A DNA stretch of 64,000 nt from Mercurialis annua. Taxonomy: Eukaryota > Streptophyta > Magnoliopsida > Malpighiales > Euphorbiaceae. The notes beneath the pieces are model-generated. The model was not told the origin of the DNA. It did not search any database and saw only the letters and a program-made list of their open reading frames with translations. The position numbers and the translations under genes are program-made. The stretch spans positions 10,001 through 74,000 of the forward strand of contig NC_065570.1 in NCBI RefSeq assembly GCF_937616625.2. Direction: 5' to 3'. The first letter of the stretch is position 1; every line of letters starts with the position of its first letter. This document shows, piece by piece, positions 49,391 through 63,400 of this stretch.

Positions 49391-52300
49391 ATCGATAACT
49401 TCCGCTTAGGTTCCAACTTCATCTGGTACACGTAGGGGGTCAGTAAACGCGCCCAAATTCCCCTCCCTGAGCAATTTTGGGGAATGCAGAAAAGTCCCAA
49501 AAACGGGATAAAACGATAATTTATTTATCAAATCACTTTTCTATGATTATAAATAATCACAACTAGAAACATTGTCTGAATAACAAATAACTTGTCGAGC
49601 TAACAAAATTACTAGTTAAACTCAACTTTTCGAAAATCCCTTTTCTAGCCTACTTCGGGATATCGAAACGCTTACTTAAAACAGTCTTATTACCAAAATA
49701 ATTGAATATTCTTATTTATTCAACACCTTCTAAAACTTACGTTTAAGTTCCAACTTCATCCGGTACGCGTAGGGGGTCCAAAAACACACCCAAACTCTCC
49801 TCCCTGAGCTGTTTTGGGGAATGCAGACTAGACCCAAAAACAGGATAAAACGATAATTAATTTATCAAATAACTTTTATATGATTTTCAATAATCCCAAC
49901 TAGAGACGTTGTCCGAATAACCGATAATTTATCGAGCTAACAAAATTCCTAGTTAAACACAACTTTTCAAAAATCCCTTTTCAATCCTTTTTCGGACTAT
50001 CAAACCACTTACTTAAAAAAGTCTGATTACAAAACTAAATAGACATTTTAATTGTCTGCAACACTGTCTAAAACTTCCGTTTAGGTTCCAACTTGATCCG
50101 GTACGCGTAAGCGGTCAAAAAACGCACCCAAACTCCCCTCCCTGAGCTGTTTTGGGGAATGCAGAAAAGCCCCAAAAATGGGATAAAACAATTAATTTAT
50201 CAAATAACTTTTCTATTATTTTAAATAATCCCAACTAGAAACGTTGTCCGAATAACCGATAACTTATCGAGCTAACAAAATTCCTAGTTAAACTCAACTT
50301 TTCAAAAATCCCTTTTCTAGCCTATTTCGGGCTATCAAAACGCTAACTTAAATAAATATGATTACCAAACCAATTGAACATTCTTATTTTCGGAAACACC
50401 ATCGATAACTTCCGCTTAGGTTCCAACTTCATCTGGTACACATAGGGGCTCAGTAAACGCTCCCAAATTCCCCTCCCTGAGCAATTTTGGGGAATGCGAA
50501 AAAGTCCCAAAAACGGGATAAAACGATAATTTATTTATCAAATCACTTTTCTATGATTATAAATAATCCCAACTAGAAACATTGTCCGAATAACAAATAA
50601 CTTATCGAGCTAACAAAATTCCTAGTTAAAATCAACTTTTCAAAAATCCCTTTTCTAGCCTACTTCGGGATATCAAAACGCTTACTTAAAACAGTCTGAT
50701 TATCAAAAAAATTGAATATTCGTATTTTTTCAACACCTTCTAAAACTTACGTTTAAGTTCCAACTTCATCCGGTACGCGTAGGGGGTCAAAAAACACACC
50801 CAAACTCTCCTCCCTGAGCTGTTTTGGGGAATGCAGACTAGACCCAAAAACAGGATAAAACGATAATTAATTTATCAAATAACTTTTATATGATTTTCAA
50901 TAATCCCAACTAGAGACGTTGTCCGAATAACCGATAATTTATCGAGCTAACAAAATTCCTAGTTAAACACAACTTTTCAAAAATCCCATTTCAATCCTTT
51001 TTCGGACTATCAAACCACTTACTTAAAACAGTCTGATTACAAAACTAAATAGACATTTTAATTGTCTGCAACACTGTCTAAAACTTCCGTTTAGATTCCA
51101 ACTTGATCCGGTACGCGTAAGGGGTCAAAAAACGCACCCAAACTCCCCTCCCTGAGCTGTTTTGGGGAATGCAGAAAAGCCCCAAAAATGGGATAAAACA
51201 ATTAATTTATCAAATAACTTTTCTATTATTTTAAATAATCCCAACTAGAAACGTTGTCCGAATAACCGATAACTTATCGAGCTAACAAAATTCCTAGTTA
51301 AACTCAACTTTTCAAAAATCCCTTTTCTAGCCTATTTCGGGCTATCAAAACGCTAACTTAAATAAATATGATTACCAAACCAATTGAACATTCTTATTTT
51401 CGGAAACACCATCGATAACTTCCGCTTAGGTTCCAACTTCATCTGGTACACATAGGGGCTCAGTAAACGCTCCCAAATTCCCCTCCCTGAGCAATTTTGG
51501 GGAATGCGAAAAAGTCCCAAAAACGGGATAAAACGATAATTTATTTATCAAATCACTTTTCTATGATTATAAATAATCACAACTAGAAACATTGTCCGAA
51601 TAACAAATAACTTGTCGAGCTAACAAAATTATTAGTTAAAATCAACTTTTCGAAAATCCCTTTTCTAGCCTACTTCGGGATATCAAAACGCTTACTTAAA
51701 ACAGTCTGATTATCAAAAAAATTGAATATTCGTATTTTTTCAACACCTTCTAAAACTTACGTTTAAGTTCTAACTTCATCCGGTACGCGTAGGGGGTCAA
51801 AAAACACACCCAAACTCTCCTCCCTGAGCTGTTTTGGGGAATGCAGACTAGCCCCAAAAACAGGATAAAACGATAATTAATTTATCAAATAACTTTTATA
51901 TGATTTTCAATAATCCCAACTAGAGACGTTGTCCGAATAACCGATAATTTATCGAGCTAACAAAATTCCTAGTTAAACACAACTTTTCAAAAATCCCATT
52001 TCAATCCTTTTTCGGACTATCAAACCACTTACTTAAAACAGTCTGATTACAAAACTAAATAGACATTTTAATTGTCTGCAACACTGTCTAAAACTTCCGT
52101 TTAGATTCCAACTTGATCCGGTACGCGTAAGGGGTCAAAAAACGCACCCAAACTCCCCTCCCTGAACTATTTTGGGGAATGCAGAAAAGCCCCAAAAATG
52201 GGATAAAACAATTAATTTATCAAATAACTTTTCTATTATTTTAAATAATCCCAACTAGAAACGTTGTCCGAATAACCGATAACTTATCGAGCTAACAAAA

Positions 52301-54443
52301 TTCCTAGTTAAACTCAACTTTTCAAAAATCCCATTTCTAGCCTACTTCGGGCTATCAAAACGCTAACTTAAATAAATATGATTACCAAACCAATTGAACA
52401 TTCTTATTTTCGGAAACACCATCGATAACTTCCGCTTAGGTTCCAACTTCATCTGGTACACATAGGGGCTCAGTAAACGCTCCCAAATTCCCCTCCCTGA
52501 GCAATTTTGGGGAATGCGAAAAAGTCCCAAAAACGGGATAAAACGATAATTTATTTATCAAATCACTTTTCTATGATTATAAATAATCCCAACTAGAAAC
52601 ATTGTCCGAATAACAAATAACTTGTCGAGCTAACAAAATTACTAGTTAAAATCAACTTTTCAAAAATCCCTTTTCTAGCCTACTTCGGGATATCAAAACG
52701 CTTACTTAAAACAGTCTGATTACCAAAATAATTGAATATTCTTATTTTTTCAACACCTTCTAAAACTTACGTTTAAGTTCCAACTTCATCCGGTACGCGT
52801 AGGGGGTCAAAAAACACACCCAAACTCTCCTCCCTGAGCTGTTTTGGGGAATGCAGACTAGCCCCAAAAACAGGATAAAACGATAATTAATTTATCAAAT
52901 AACTTTTATATGATTTTCAATAATCCCAACTAGAGACGTTGTCCGAATAACCGATAATTTATCGAGCTAACAAAATTCCTAGTTAAACACAACTTTTCAA
53001 AAATCCCATTTCAATCCTTTTTCGGACTATCAAACCACTTACTTAAAACAGTCTGATTACAAAACTAAATAGACATTTTAATTGTCTGCAACACTGTCTA
53101 AAACTTCCGTTTAGATTCCAACTTGATCCGGTACGCGTAAGGGGTCAAAAAACGCACCCAAACTCCCCTCCCTGAACTATTTTGGGGAATGCAGAAAAGC
53201 CCCAAAAATGGGATAAAACAATTAATTTATCAAATAACTTTTCTATTATTTTAAATAATCCCAACTAGAAACGTTGTCCGAATAACCGATAACTTATCGA
53301 GCTAACAAAATTCCTAGTTAAACTCAACTTTTCAAAAATCCCATTTCTAGCCTACTTCGGGCTATCAAAACGCTAACTTAAATAAATATGATTACCAAAC
53401 CAATTGAACATTCTTATTTTCGGAAACACCATCGATAACTTCCGCTTAGGTTCCAACTTCATCTGGTACACATAGGGGCTCAGTAAACGCTCCCAAATTC
53501 CCCTCCCTGAGCAATTTTGGGGAATGCGAAAAAGTCCCAAAAACGGGATAAAACGATAATTTATTTATCAAATCACTTTTCTATGATTATAAATAATCCC
53601 AACTAGAAACATTGTCCGAATAACAAATAACTTGTCGAGCTAACAAAATTACTAGTTAAAATCAACTTTTCAAAAATCCCTTTTCTAGCCTACTTCGGGA
53701 TATCAAAACGCTTACTTAAAACAGTCTGATTACCAAAATAATTGAATATTCTTATTTTTTCAACACCTTCTAAAACTTACGTTTAAGTTCCAACTTCATC
53801 CGGTACGCGTAGGGGGTCAAAAAACACACCCAAACTCTCCTCCCTGAGCTGTTTTGGGGAATGCAGACTAGCCCCAAAAACAGGATAAAACGATAATTAA
53901 TTTATCAAATAACTTTTATATGATTTTCAATAATCCCAACTAGAGACGTTGTCCGAATAACCGATAATTTATCGAGCTAACAAAATTCCTAGTTAAACAC
54001 AACTTTTCAAAAATCCCTTTTCTATCCTTTTTCGGACTATCAAACCACTTACTTAAAACAGTCTGATTACAAAACTAAATAGACATTTTAATTGTCTGCA
54101 ACACTGTCTAAAACTTCCGTTTAGGTTCCAACTTGATCCGGTACGCGTAAGGGGTCAAAAATCGCACCCAAACTCCCCTCCCTGAGCTGTTTTGGGGAAT
54201 GCCGAAAAGCCCCAAAAATGGGATAAAACAATAATTAATTTGTCAAATAACTTTTCTATTATTTTAAATAATCCCAACTAGAAACGTTGTCCGAATAACC
54301 GATAACTTATCGAGCTAACAAAATTCCTAGTTAAACTCAACTTTTCAAAAATCCCTTTTCTAGCCTACTTCGGGCTATCAAAATGCTAACTTAAATTAAT
54401 CCGATTACCGAACCAATTGAACATTCTTATTTTTGGAAACACC
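49391..54443. repeat. Homogeneous run of 1010 bp A-B-C units
   Basis: Units at 49391, 50401, 51411, 52421 and 53431 are spaced by exactly 1010 bp. Private markers step through the run: GATTATCAAAAAAATTG near 50698 and 51708; TTTAGATTCCAAC near 51091, 52101 and 53111; CCTGAACTATTTTGG near 52162 and 53172; ATCCCATTTC near 50990, 52000 and 53010. Units 52421 and 53431 are nearly identical through their A monomers. The A monomer at 51411 has a CATAGGGGCTC head but the CACAACTAG/CTTGTCGAG rear of the other subtype, a recombinant. Confidence 0.85.
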
Positions 54444-57400
54444 ATCGATAACTTCCGCATAGGTTCCAACTTCATCTGGTACACGTAGGGGGTCAGTAAA
54501 CGCGCCCAAATTCCCCTCCCTGAGCAATTTTGAGGAATGCAAAAAAGTCCCAAAAACGGGATAAAACGATAATTTATTTATCAAATCACTTTTCTATGAT
54601 TATAAATAATCCCAACTAGAAACATTGTCCGAATAACAAATAACTTGTCGAGCTAACAAAATTACTAGTTAAAATCAACTTTTCAAAAATCCCTTTTCTA
54701 GCCTACTTCGGGATATCAAAACGCTTACTTAAAACAGTCTGATTACCAAAATAATTGAATATTCGTATTTTTTCAACACCTTCTAAAACTTACGTTTAAG
54801 TTCCAACTTCATCCGGTACGCGTAGGGGGTCCAAAAACACACCCAAACTCTCCTCCCTGAGCTGTTTTGGGGAATGCAGACTAGCCCCAAAAACAGGATA
54901 AAACGATAATTAATTTATCAAATAACTTTTATATGATTTTCAATAATCCCAACTAGAGACGTTGTCCGAATAACCGATAATTTATCGAGCTAACAAAATT
55001 CCTAGTTAAACACAACTTTTCAAAAATCCCTTTTCTATCCTTTTTCGGACTATCAAACCACTTACTTAAAACAGTCTGATTACAAAACTAAATAGACATT
55101 TTAATTGTCTGCAACACTGTCTAAAACTTCCGTTTAGGTTCCAACTTGATCCGGTACGCGTAAGGGGTCAAAAATCGCATCCAAACTCCCCTCCCTGAGC
55201 TGTTTTGGGGAATGCCGAAAAGCCCCAAAAATGGGATAAAACAATAATTAATTTGTCAAATAACTTTTCTATTATTTTAAATAATCCCAACTAGAAACGT
55301 TGTCCGAATAACCGATAACTTATCGAGCTAACAAAATTCCTAGTTAAACTCAACTTTTCAAAAATCCCTTTTCTAGCCTACTTCGGGCTATCAAAATGCT
55401 AACTTAAATTAATCCGATTACGGAACCAATTGAACATTCTTATTTTTGGAAACACCATCGATAACTTCCGCATAGGTTCCAACTTCATCTGGTACACGTA
55501 GGGGGTCAGTAAACGCGCCCAAATTCCCCTCCCTGAGCAATTTTGAGGAATGCAGAAAAGTCCCAAAAACGGGATAAAACGATAATTTATTTATCAAATC
55601 ACTTTTCTATGATTATAAATAATCACAACTAGAAACATTGTCCGAATAACAAATAACTTGTCGAGCTAACAAAATTACTAGTTAAACTCAACTTTTCGAA
55701 AATCCCTTTTCTAGCCTACTTCGGGATATCGAAACGCTTACTTAAAACAGTCTTATTACCAAAATAATTGAATATTCTTATTTATTCAACACCTTCTAAA
55801 ACTTACGTTTAAGTTCCAACTTCATCCGGTACGCGTAGGGGGTCAAAAAACACACCCAAACTCTCCTCCCTGAGCTGTTTTGGGGAATGCAGACTAGACC
55901 CAAAAACTGGATAAAACGATAATTAATTTATCAAATAACTTTTATATGATTTTCAATAATCCCAACTAGAGACGTTGTCCGAATAACCGATAATTTATCG
56001 AGCTAACAAAATTCCTAGTTAAACACAACTTTTCAAAAATCCCTTTTCAATCCTTTTTCGGACTATCAAACCACTTACTTAAAACAGTCTGATTACAAAA
56101 CTAAATAGACATTTTAATTGTCTACAACACTGTCTAAAACTTCCGTTTAGGTTCCAACTTGATCCGGTACGCGTAAGGGGTCAAAAAACGCACCCAAACT
56201 CCCCTCCCTGAGCTGTTTTGGGGAATGCAGAAAAGCTCCAAAAATGGGATAAAACAATTAATTTATCAAATAACTTTTCTATTATTTTAAATAATCCCAA
56301 CTAGAAACGTTGTCCGAATAACCGATAACTTATCGAGCTAACAAAATTCCTAGTTAAACTCAACTTTTCAAAAATCCCTTTTCTAGCCTACTTCGGGCTA
56401 TCAAAATGCTAACTTAAATTAATCCGATTATCGAACCAATTGAACATTCTTATTTTTGGAAACACCATCGATAACTTCCGCATAGGTTCCAACTTCATCT
56501 GGTACACGTAGGGGGTCAGTAAACGCGCCCAAATTCCCCTCCCTGAGCAATTTTGAGGAATGCAAAAAAGTCCCAAAAACGGGATAAAACGATAATTTAT
56601 TTATCAAATCACTTTTCTATGATTATAAATAATCCCAACTAGAAACATTGTCCGAATAACAAATAACTTGTCGAGCTAACAAAATTACTAGTTAAAATCA
56701 ACTTTTCAAAAATCCCTTTTCTAGCCTACTTCGGGATATCAAAACGCTTACTTAAAACAGTCTGATTACGAAAATAATTGAATATTCGTATTTTTTCAAC
56801 ACCTTCTAAAACTTACGTTTAAGTTCCAACTTCATCCGGTACGCGTAGGGGGTCCAAAAACACACCCAAACTCTCCTCCCTGAGCTGTTTTGGGGAATGC
56901 AGACTAGCCCCAAAAACAGGATAAAACGATAATTAATTTATCAAATAACTTTTATATGATTTTCAATAATCCCAACTAGAGACGTTGTCCGAATAACCGA
57001 TAATTTATCGAGCTAACAAAATTCCTAGTTAAACACAACTTTTCAAAAATCCCTTTTCTATCCTTTTTCGGACTATCAAACCACTTACTTAAAAAAGTCT
57101 GATTACAAAACTAAATAGACATTTTAATTGTCTGCAACACTGTCTAAAACTTCTGTTTAGGTTCCAACTTGATCCGGTACGCGTAAGGGGTCAAAAAACG
57201 CACCCAAACTCCCCTCCCTGAGCTGTTTTGGGGAATGCAGAAAAGCCCCAAAAATGGGATAAAACAATTAATTTATCAAATAACTTTTCTATTATTTTAA
57301 ATAATCCCAACTAGAAACGTTGTCCGAATAACCGATAACTTATCGAGCTAACAAAATTCCTAGTTAAACTCAACTTTTCAAAAATCCCTTTTCTAGCCTA

Positions 57401-57476
57401 CTTCGGGCTATCAAAACGCTAACTTAAATAAATATGATTACCAAACCAATTGAACATTCTTATTTTCGGAAACACC
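54444..57476. repeat. Second cluster of CGCATAGG-subtype units
   Basis: A monomers at 54444, 55457 and 56467 carry CTTCCGCATAGG and TTTTGAGGAATGC, as in the cluster at 46353-48380 about 8.1 kb to the left. C monomers near 54160 and 55170 again have AAAATCGCA and GCCGAAAAGCC. Unit 55457 combines this head with a rear (TCTTATTTATTCAACACC, CAGACTAGACCC) like those at 40617 and 49391, so units here are mosaics. The cluster was probably seeded by long-range exchange within the array. Confidence 0.83.
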
Positions 57477-60400
57477 ATCGATAACTTCCGCTTAGGTTCC
57501 AACTTCATCTGGTACACATAGGGGCTCAGTAAACGCTCCCAAATTCCCCTCCCTGAGCAATTTTGGGGAATGCGGAAAAGTCCCAAAAACGGGATAAAAC
57601 GATAATTTATTTATCGAATCACTTTTCTATGATTATAAATAATCCCAACTAGAAACATTGTCCGAATAACAAATAACTTATCGAGCTAACAAAATTCCTA
57701 GTTAAAATCAACTTTTCAAAAATCCCTTTTCTAGCCTACTTCGGGATATCAAAACGCTTACTTAAAACAGTCTGATTACCAAAATAATTGAATATTCGTA
57801 TTTTTTTCAACACCTTCTAAAACATACGTTTAAGTTCCAACTTCATCCGGTACGCGTAGGGGGTCCAAAAACACACCCAAACTCTCCTCCCTGAGCTGTT
57901 TTGGGGAATGCAGACTAGCCCCAAAAACAGGATAAAACGATAATTAATTTATCAAATAACTTTTATATGATTTTCAATAATCCCAACTAGAGACGTTGTC
58001 CGAATAACCGATAATTTATCGAGCTAACAAAATTCCTAGTTAAACACAACTTTTCAAAAATCCCTTTTCTATCCTTTTTCGGACTATCAAACCACTTACT
58101 TAAAACAGTCTGATTACAAAACTAAATAGACATTTTAATTGTCTGCAACACTGTCTAAAACTTCCGTTTAGGTTCCAACTTGATCCGGTACGCGTAAGGG
58201 GTAAAAAAACGCACCCAAACTCTCCTCCCTGAGCTGTTTTGGGGAATGCAGAAAAGCCCCAAAAATGGGATAAAACAATAATTAATTTATCAAATAACTT
58301 TTCTATTATTTTAAATAATCCCAACTAGAAACGTTGTCCGAATAGCCGATAACTTATCGAGCTAACAAAATTCCTAGTTAAACTCAACTTTTCAAAAATT
58401 CCTTTTCTAGCCTACTTCGGGCTATCAAAACGCTAACTTAAATTAATCTGATTACCAAACCAATTGAACATTCTTATTTTAGGAAACACCATCGATAACT
58501 TCCGCTTAGGTTCCAACTTCATCTGGTACACATAGGGGCTCAGTAAACGCTCCCAAATTCCCCTCCCTGAGCAATTTTGGGGAATGCGGAAAAGTCCCAA
58601 AAACGGGATAAAACGATAATTTATTTATCAAATCACTTTTCTATGATTATAAATAATCACAACTAGAAACATTGTCCGAATAACAAATAACTTGTCGAGC
58701 TAACAAAATTCCTAGTTAAACTCAACTTTTCGAAAATCCCTTTTCTAGCCTACTTCGGGATATCGAAACGCTTACTTAAAACAGTCTGATTACCAAAATA
58801 ATTGAATATTCTTATTTTTTCAACACCTTCTAAAACTTACGTTTAAGTTCCAACTTCATCCGGTACGCGTAGGGGGTCAAAAAACACACCCAAACTCTCC
58901 TCCCTGAGCTGTTTTGGGGAATGCAGACTAGCCCCAAAAACAGGATAAAACGATAATTAATTTATCAAATAACTTTTATATGATTTTCAATAATCCCAAC
59001 TAGAGACGTTGTCCGAATAACCGATAATTTATCGAGCTAACAAAATTCCTAGTTAAACACAACTTTTCAAAAATCCCTTTTCTATCCTTTTTCGGACTAT
59101 CAAACCACTTACTTAAAACAGTCTGATTACAAAACTAAATAGACATTTTAATTGTCTGCAACACTGTCTAAAACTTCCGTTTAGGTTCCAACTTGATCCG
59201 GTACGCGTAAGGGGTCAAAAAACGCACCCAAACTCCCCTCCCTGAGCTGTTTTGGGGAATGCAGAAAAGCCCCAAAAATGGGATAAAACAATTAATTTAT
59301 CAAATAACTTTTCTATTATTTTAAATAATCCCAACTAGAAACGTTGTCCGAATAACCGATAACTTATCGAGCTAACAAAATTCCTTGTTAAACTCAACTT
59401 TTCAAAAATCCCTTTTCTAGCCTACTTCGGGCTATCAAAACGCTAACTTAAATAAATATGATTACCAAACCAATTGAACATTCTTATTTTCGGAAACACC
59501 ATCGATAACTTCCGCTTAGGTTCCAACTTCATCTGGTACACATAGGGGCTCAGTAAACGCTCCCAAATTCCCCTCCCTGAGCAATTTTGGGGAATGCGGA
59601 AAAGTCCCAAAAACGGGATAAAACGATAATTTATTTATCAAATCACTTTTCTATATGATTATAAATAATCCCAACTAGAAACATTGTCCGAATAACAAAT
59701 AACTTGTCGAGCTAACAAAATTCCTAGTTAAACTCAACTTTTCGAAAATCCCTTTTCTAGCCTACTTCGGGATATCGAAACGCTTACTTAAAACAGTCTG
59801 ATTACCAAAATAATTGAATATTCGTATTTTTTTCAACACCTTCTAAAACATACGTTTAAGTTCCAACTTCATCCGGTACGCGTAGGGGGTCCAAAAACAC
59901 ACCCAAACTCTCCTCCCTGAGCTGTTTTGGGGAATGCAGACTAGCCCCAAAAACAGGATAAAACGATAATTAATTTATCAAATAACTTTTATATGATTTT
60001 CAATAATCCCAACTAGAGACGTTGTCCGAATAACCGATAATTTATCGAGCTAACAAAATTCCTAGTTAAACACAACTTTTCAAAAATCCCTTTTCTATCC
60101 TTTTTCGGACTATCAAACCACTTACTTAAAACAGTCTGATTACAAAACTAAATAGACATTTTAATTGTCTGCAACACTGTCTAAAACTTCCGTTTAGGTT
60201 CCAACTTGATCCGGTACGCGTAAGGGGTCAAAAAACGCACCCAAACTCCCCTCCCTGAGCTGTTTTGGGGAATGCAGAAAAGCCCCAAAAATGGGATAAA
60301 ACAATTAATTTATCAAATAACTTTTCTATTATTTTAAATAATCCCAACTAGAAACGTTGTCCGAATAACCGATAACTTATCGAGCTAACAAAATTCCTTG

Positions 60401-63400
60401 TTAAACTCAACTTTTCAAAAATCCCTTTTCTAGCCTACTTCGGGCTATCAAAACGCTAACTTAAATAAATATGATTACCAAACCAATTGAACATTCTTAT
60501 TTTCGGAAACACCATCGATAACTTCAGCTTAGGTTCCAACTTCATCTGGTACACATAGGGGCTCAGTAAACGCTCCCAAATTCCCCTCCCTGAGCAATTT
60601 TGGGGAATGCGGAAAAGTCCCAAAAACGGGATAAAACGATAATTTATTTATCAAATCACTTTTCTATGATTATAAATAATCACAACTAGAAACATTGTCC
60701 GAATAACAAATAACTTGTCGAGCTAACAAAATTCCTAGTTAAACTCAACTTTTCGAAAATCCCTTTTCTAGCCTACTTCGGGATATCAAAACGCTTACTT
60801 AAAACAGTCTGATTACCAAAATAATTGAATATTCTTATTTTTTCAACACCTTCTAAAACTTACGTTTAAGTTCCAACTTCATCCGGTACGCGTAGGGGGT
60901 CAAAAAACACACCCAAACTCTCCTCCCTGAGCTGTTTTGTGGAATGCAGGCTAGCCCCAAAAACAGGATAAAACGATAATTAATTTATCAAATAACTTTT
61001 ATATGATTTTCAATAATCCCAACTAGAGACGTTGTCCGAATAACCGATAATTTATCGAGCTAACAAAATTCCTAGTTAAACACAACTTTTCAAAAATCCC
61101 TTTTCTATCCTTTTTCGGACTATCAAACCACTTACTTAAAACAGTCTGATTACAAAACTAAATAGACATTTTAATTGTCTGCAACACTGTCTAAAACTTC
61201 CGTTTAGGTTCCAACTTGATCCGGTACGCGTAAGGGGTCAAAAAACGCACCCAAACTCCCCTCCCTGAGCTGTTTTGGGGAATGCAGAAAAGCCCCAAAA
61301 ATGGGATAAAACAATTAATTTATCAAATAACTTTTCTATTATTTTAAATAATCCCAACTAGAAACGTTGTCCGAATAACCGATAACTTATCGAGCTAACA
61401 AAATTCCTTGTTAAACTCAACTTTTCAAAAATCCCTTTTCTAGCCTACTTCGGGCTATCAAAACGCTAACTTAAATAAATATGATTACCAAACCAATTGA
61501 ACATTCTTATTTTCGGAAACACCATCGATAACTTCCGCTTAGGTTCCAACTTCATCTGGTACACATAGGGGCTCAGTAAACGCTCCCAAATTCCCCTCCC
61601 TGAGCAATTTTGGGGAATGCGGAAAAGTCCCAAAAACGGGATAAAACGATAATTTATTTATCAAATCACTTTTCTATATGATTATAAATAATCCCAACTA
61701 GAAACATTGTCCGAATAACAAATAACTTGTCGAGCTAACAAAATTCCTAGTTAAACTCAACTTTTCGAAAATCCCTTTTCTAGCCTACTTCGGGATATCG
61801 AAACGCTTACTTAAAACAGTCTGATTACCAAAATAATTGAATATTCTTATTTTTTCAACACCTTCTAAAACTTACGTTTAAGTTCCAACTTCATCCGGTA
61901 CGCGTAGGGGGTCAAAAAACACACCCAAACTCTCCTCCCTGAGCTGTTTTGGGGAATGCAGACTAGCCCCAAAAACAGGATAAAACGATAATTAATTTAT
62001 CAAATAACTTTTATATGATTTTCAATAATCCCAACTAGAGACGTTGTCCGAATAACCGATAATTTATCGAGCTAACAAAATTCCTAGTTAAACACAACTT
62101 TTCAAAAATCCCTTTTCTATCCTTTTTCGGACTATCAAACCACTTACTTAAAACAGTCTGATTACAAAACTAAATAGACATTTTAATTGTCTGCAACACT
62201 GTCTAAAACTTCCGTTTAGGTTCCAACTTGATCCGGTACGCGAAAGGGGTTAAAAAACGCACCCAAACTCTCCTCCCTGAGCTGTTTTGGGGAATGCAGA
62301 AAAGCCCCAAAAATGGGATAAAACAATAATTAATTTATCAAATAACTTTTCTATTATTTTAAATAATCCCAACTAGAAACGTTGTCCGAATAACCGATAA
62401 CTTATCGAGCTAACAAAATTCCTAGTTAAACTCAACTTTTCAAAAATTCCTTTTCTAGCCTACTTCGGGCTATCAAAACGCTAACTTAAATTAATCTGAT
62501 TACCAAACCAATTGAACATTCTTATTTTCGGAAACACCATCGATAACTTCAGCTTAGGTTCCAACTTCATCTGGTACACATAGGGGCTCAGTAAACGCTC
62601 CCAAATTCCCCTCCCTGAGCAATTTTGGGGAATGCGGAAAAGTCCCAAAAACGGGATAAAACGATAATTTATTTATCAAATCACTTTTCTATGATTATAA
62701 ATAATCACAACTAGAAACATTGTCCGAATAACAAATAACTTGTCGAGCTAACAAAATTCCTAGTTAAACTCAACTTTTCGAAAATCCCTTTTCTAGCCTA
62801 CTTCGGGATATCAAAACGCTTACTTAAAACAGTCTGATTACCAAAATAATTGAATATTCTTATTTTTTCAACACCTTCTAAAACTTACGTTTAAGTTCCA
62901 ACTTCATCCGGTACGCGTAGGGGGTCAAAAAACACACCCAAACTCTCCTCCCTGAGCTGTTTTGTGGAATGCAGGCTAGCCCCAAAAACAGGATAAAACG
63001 ATAATTAATTTATCAAATAACTTTTATATGATTTTCAATAATCCCAACTAGAGACGTTGTCTGAATAACCGATAATTTATCGAGCTAACAAAATTCCTAG
63101 TTAAACACAACTTTTCAAAAATCCCTTTTCTATCCTTTTTCGGACTATCAAACCACTTACTTAAAACAGTCTGATTACAAAACTAAATAGACATTTTAAT
63201 TGTCTGCAACACTGTCTAAAACTTCCGTTTAGGTTCCAACTTGATCCGGTACGCGTAAGGGGTCAAAAAACGCACCCAAACTCCCCTCCCTGAGCTGTTT
63301 TGGGGAATGCAGAAAAGCCCCAAAAATGGGATAAAACAATTAATTTATCAAATAACTTTTCTATTATTTTAAATAATCCCAACTAGAAACGTTGTCCGAA

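Noticed and set aside
13474..58324. Open reading frames of 60-74 codons, mostly on the minus strand (for example 14852-15049, 15531-15755, 58100-58324)
   Set aside because: They recur at the satellite period (1013 and 2020 bp), are closed in most sister units by single changes, and encode low-information translations of the repeat with no recognisable domain. They are chance frames.
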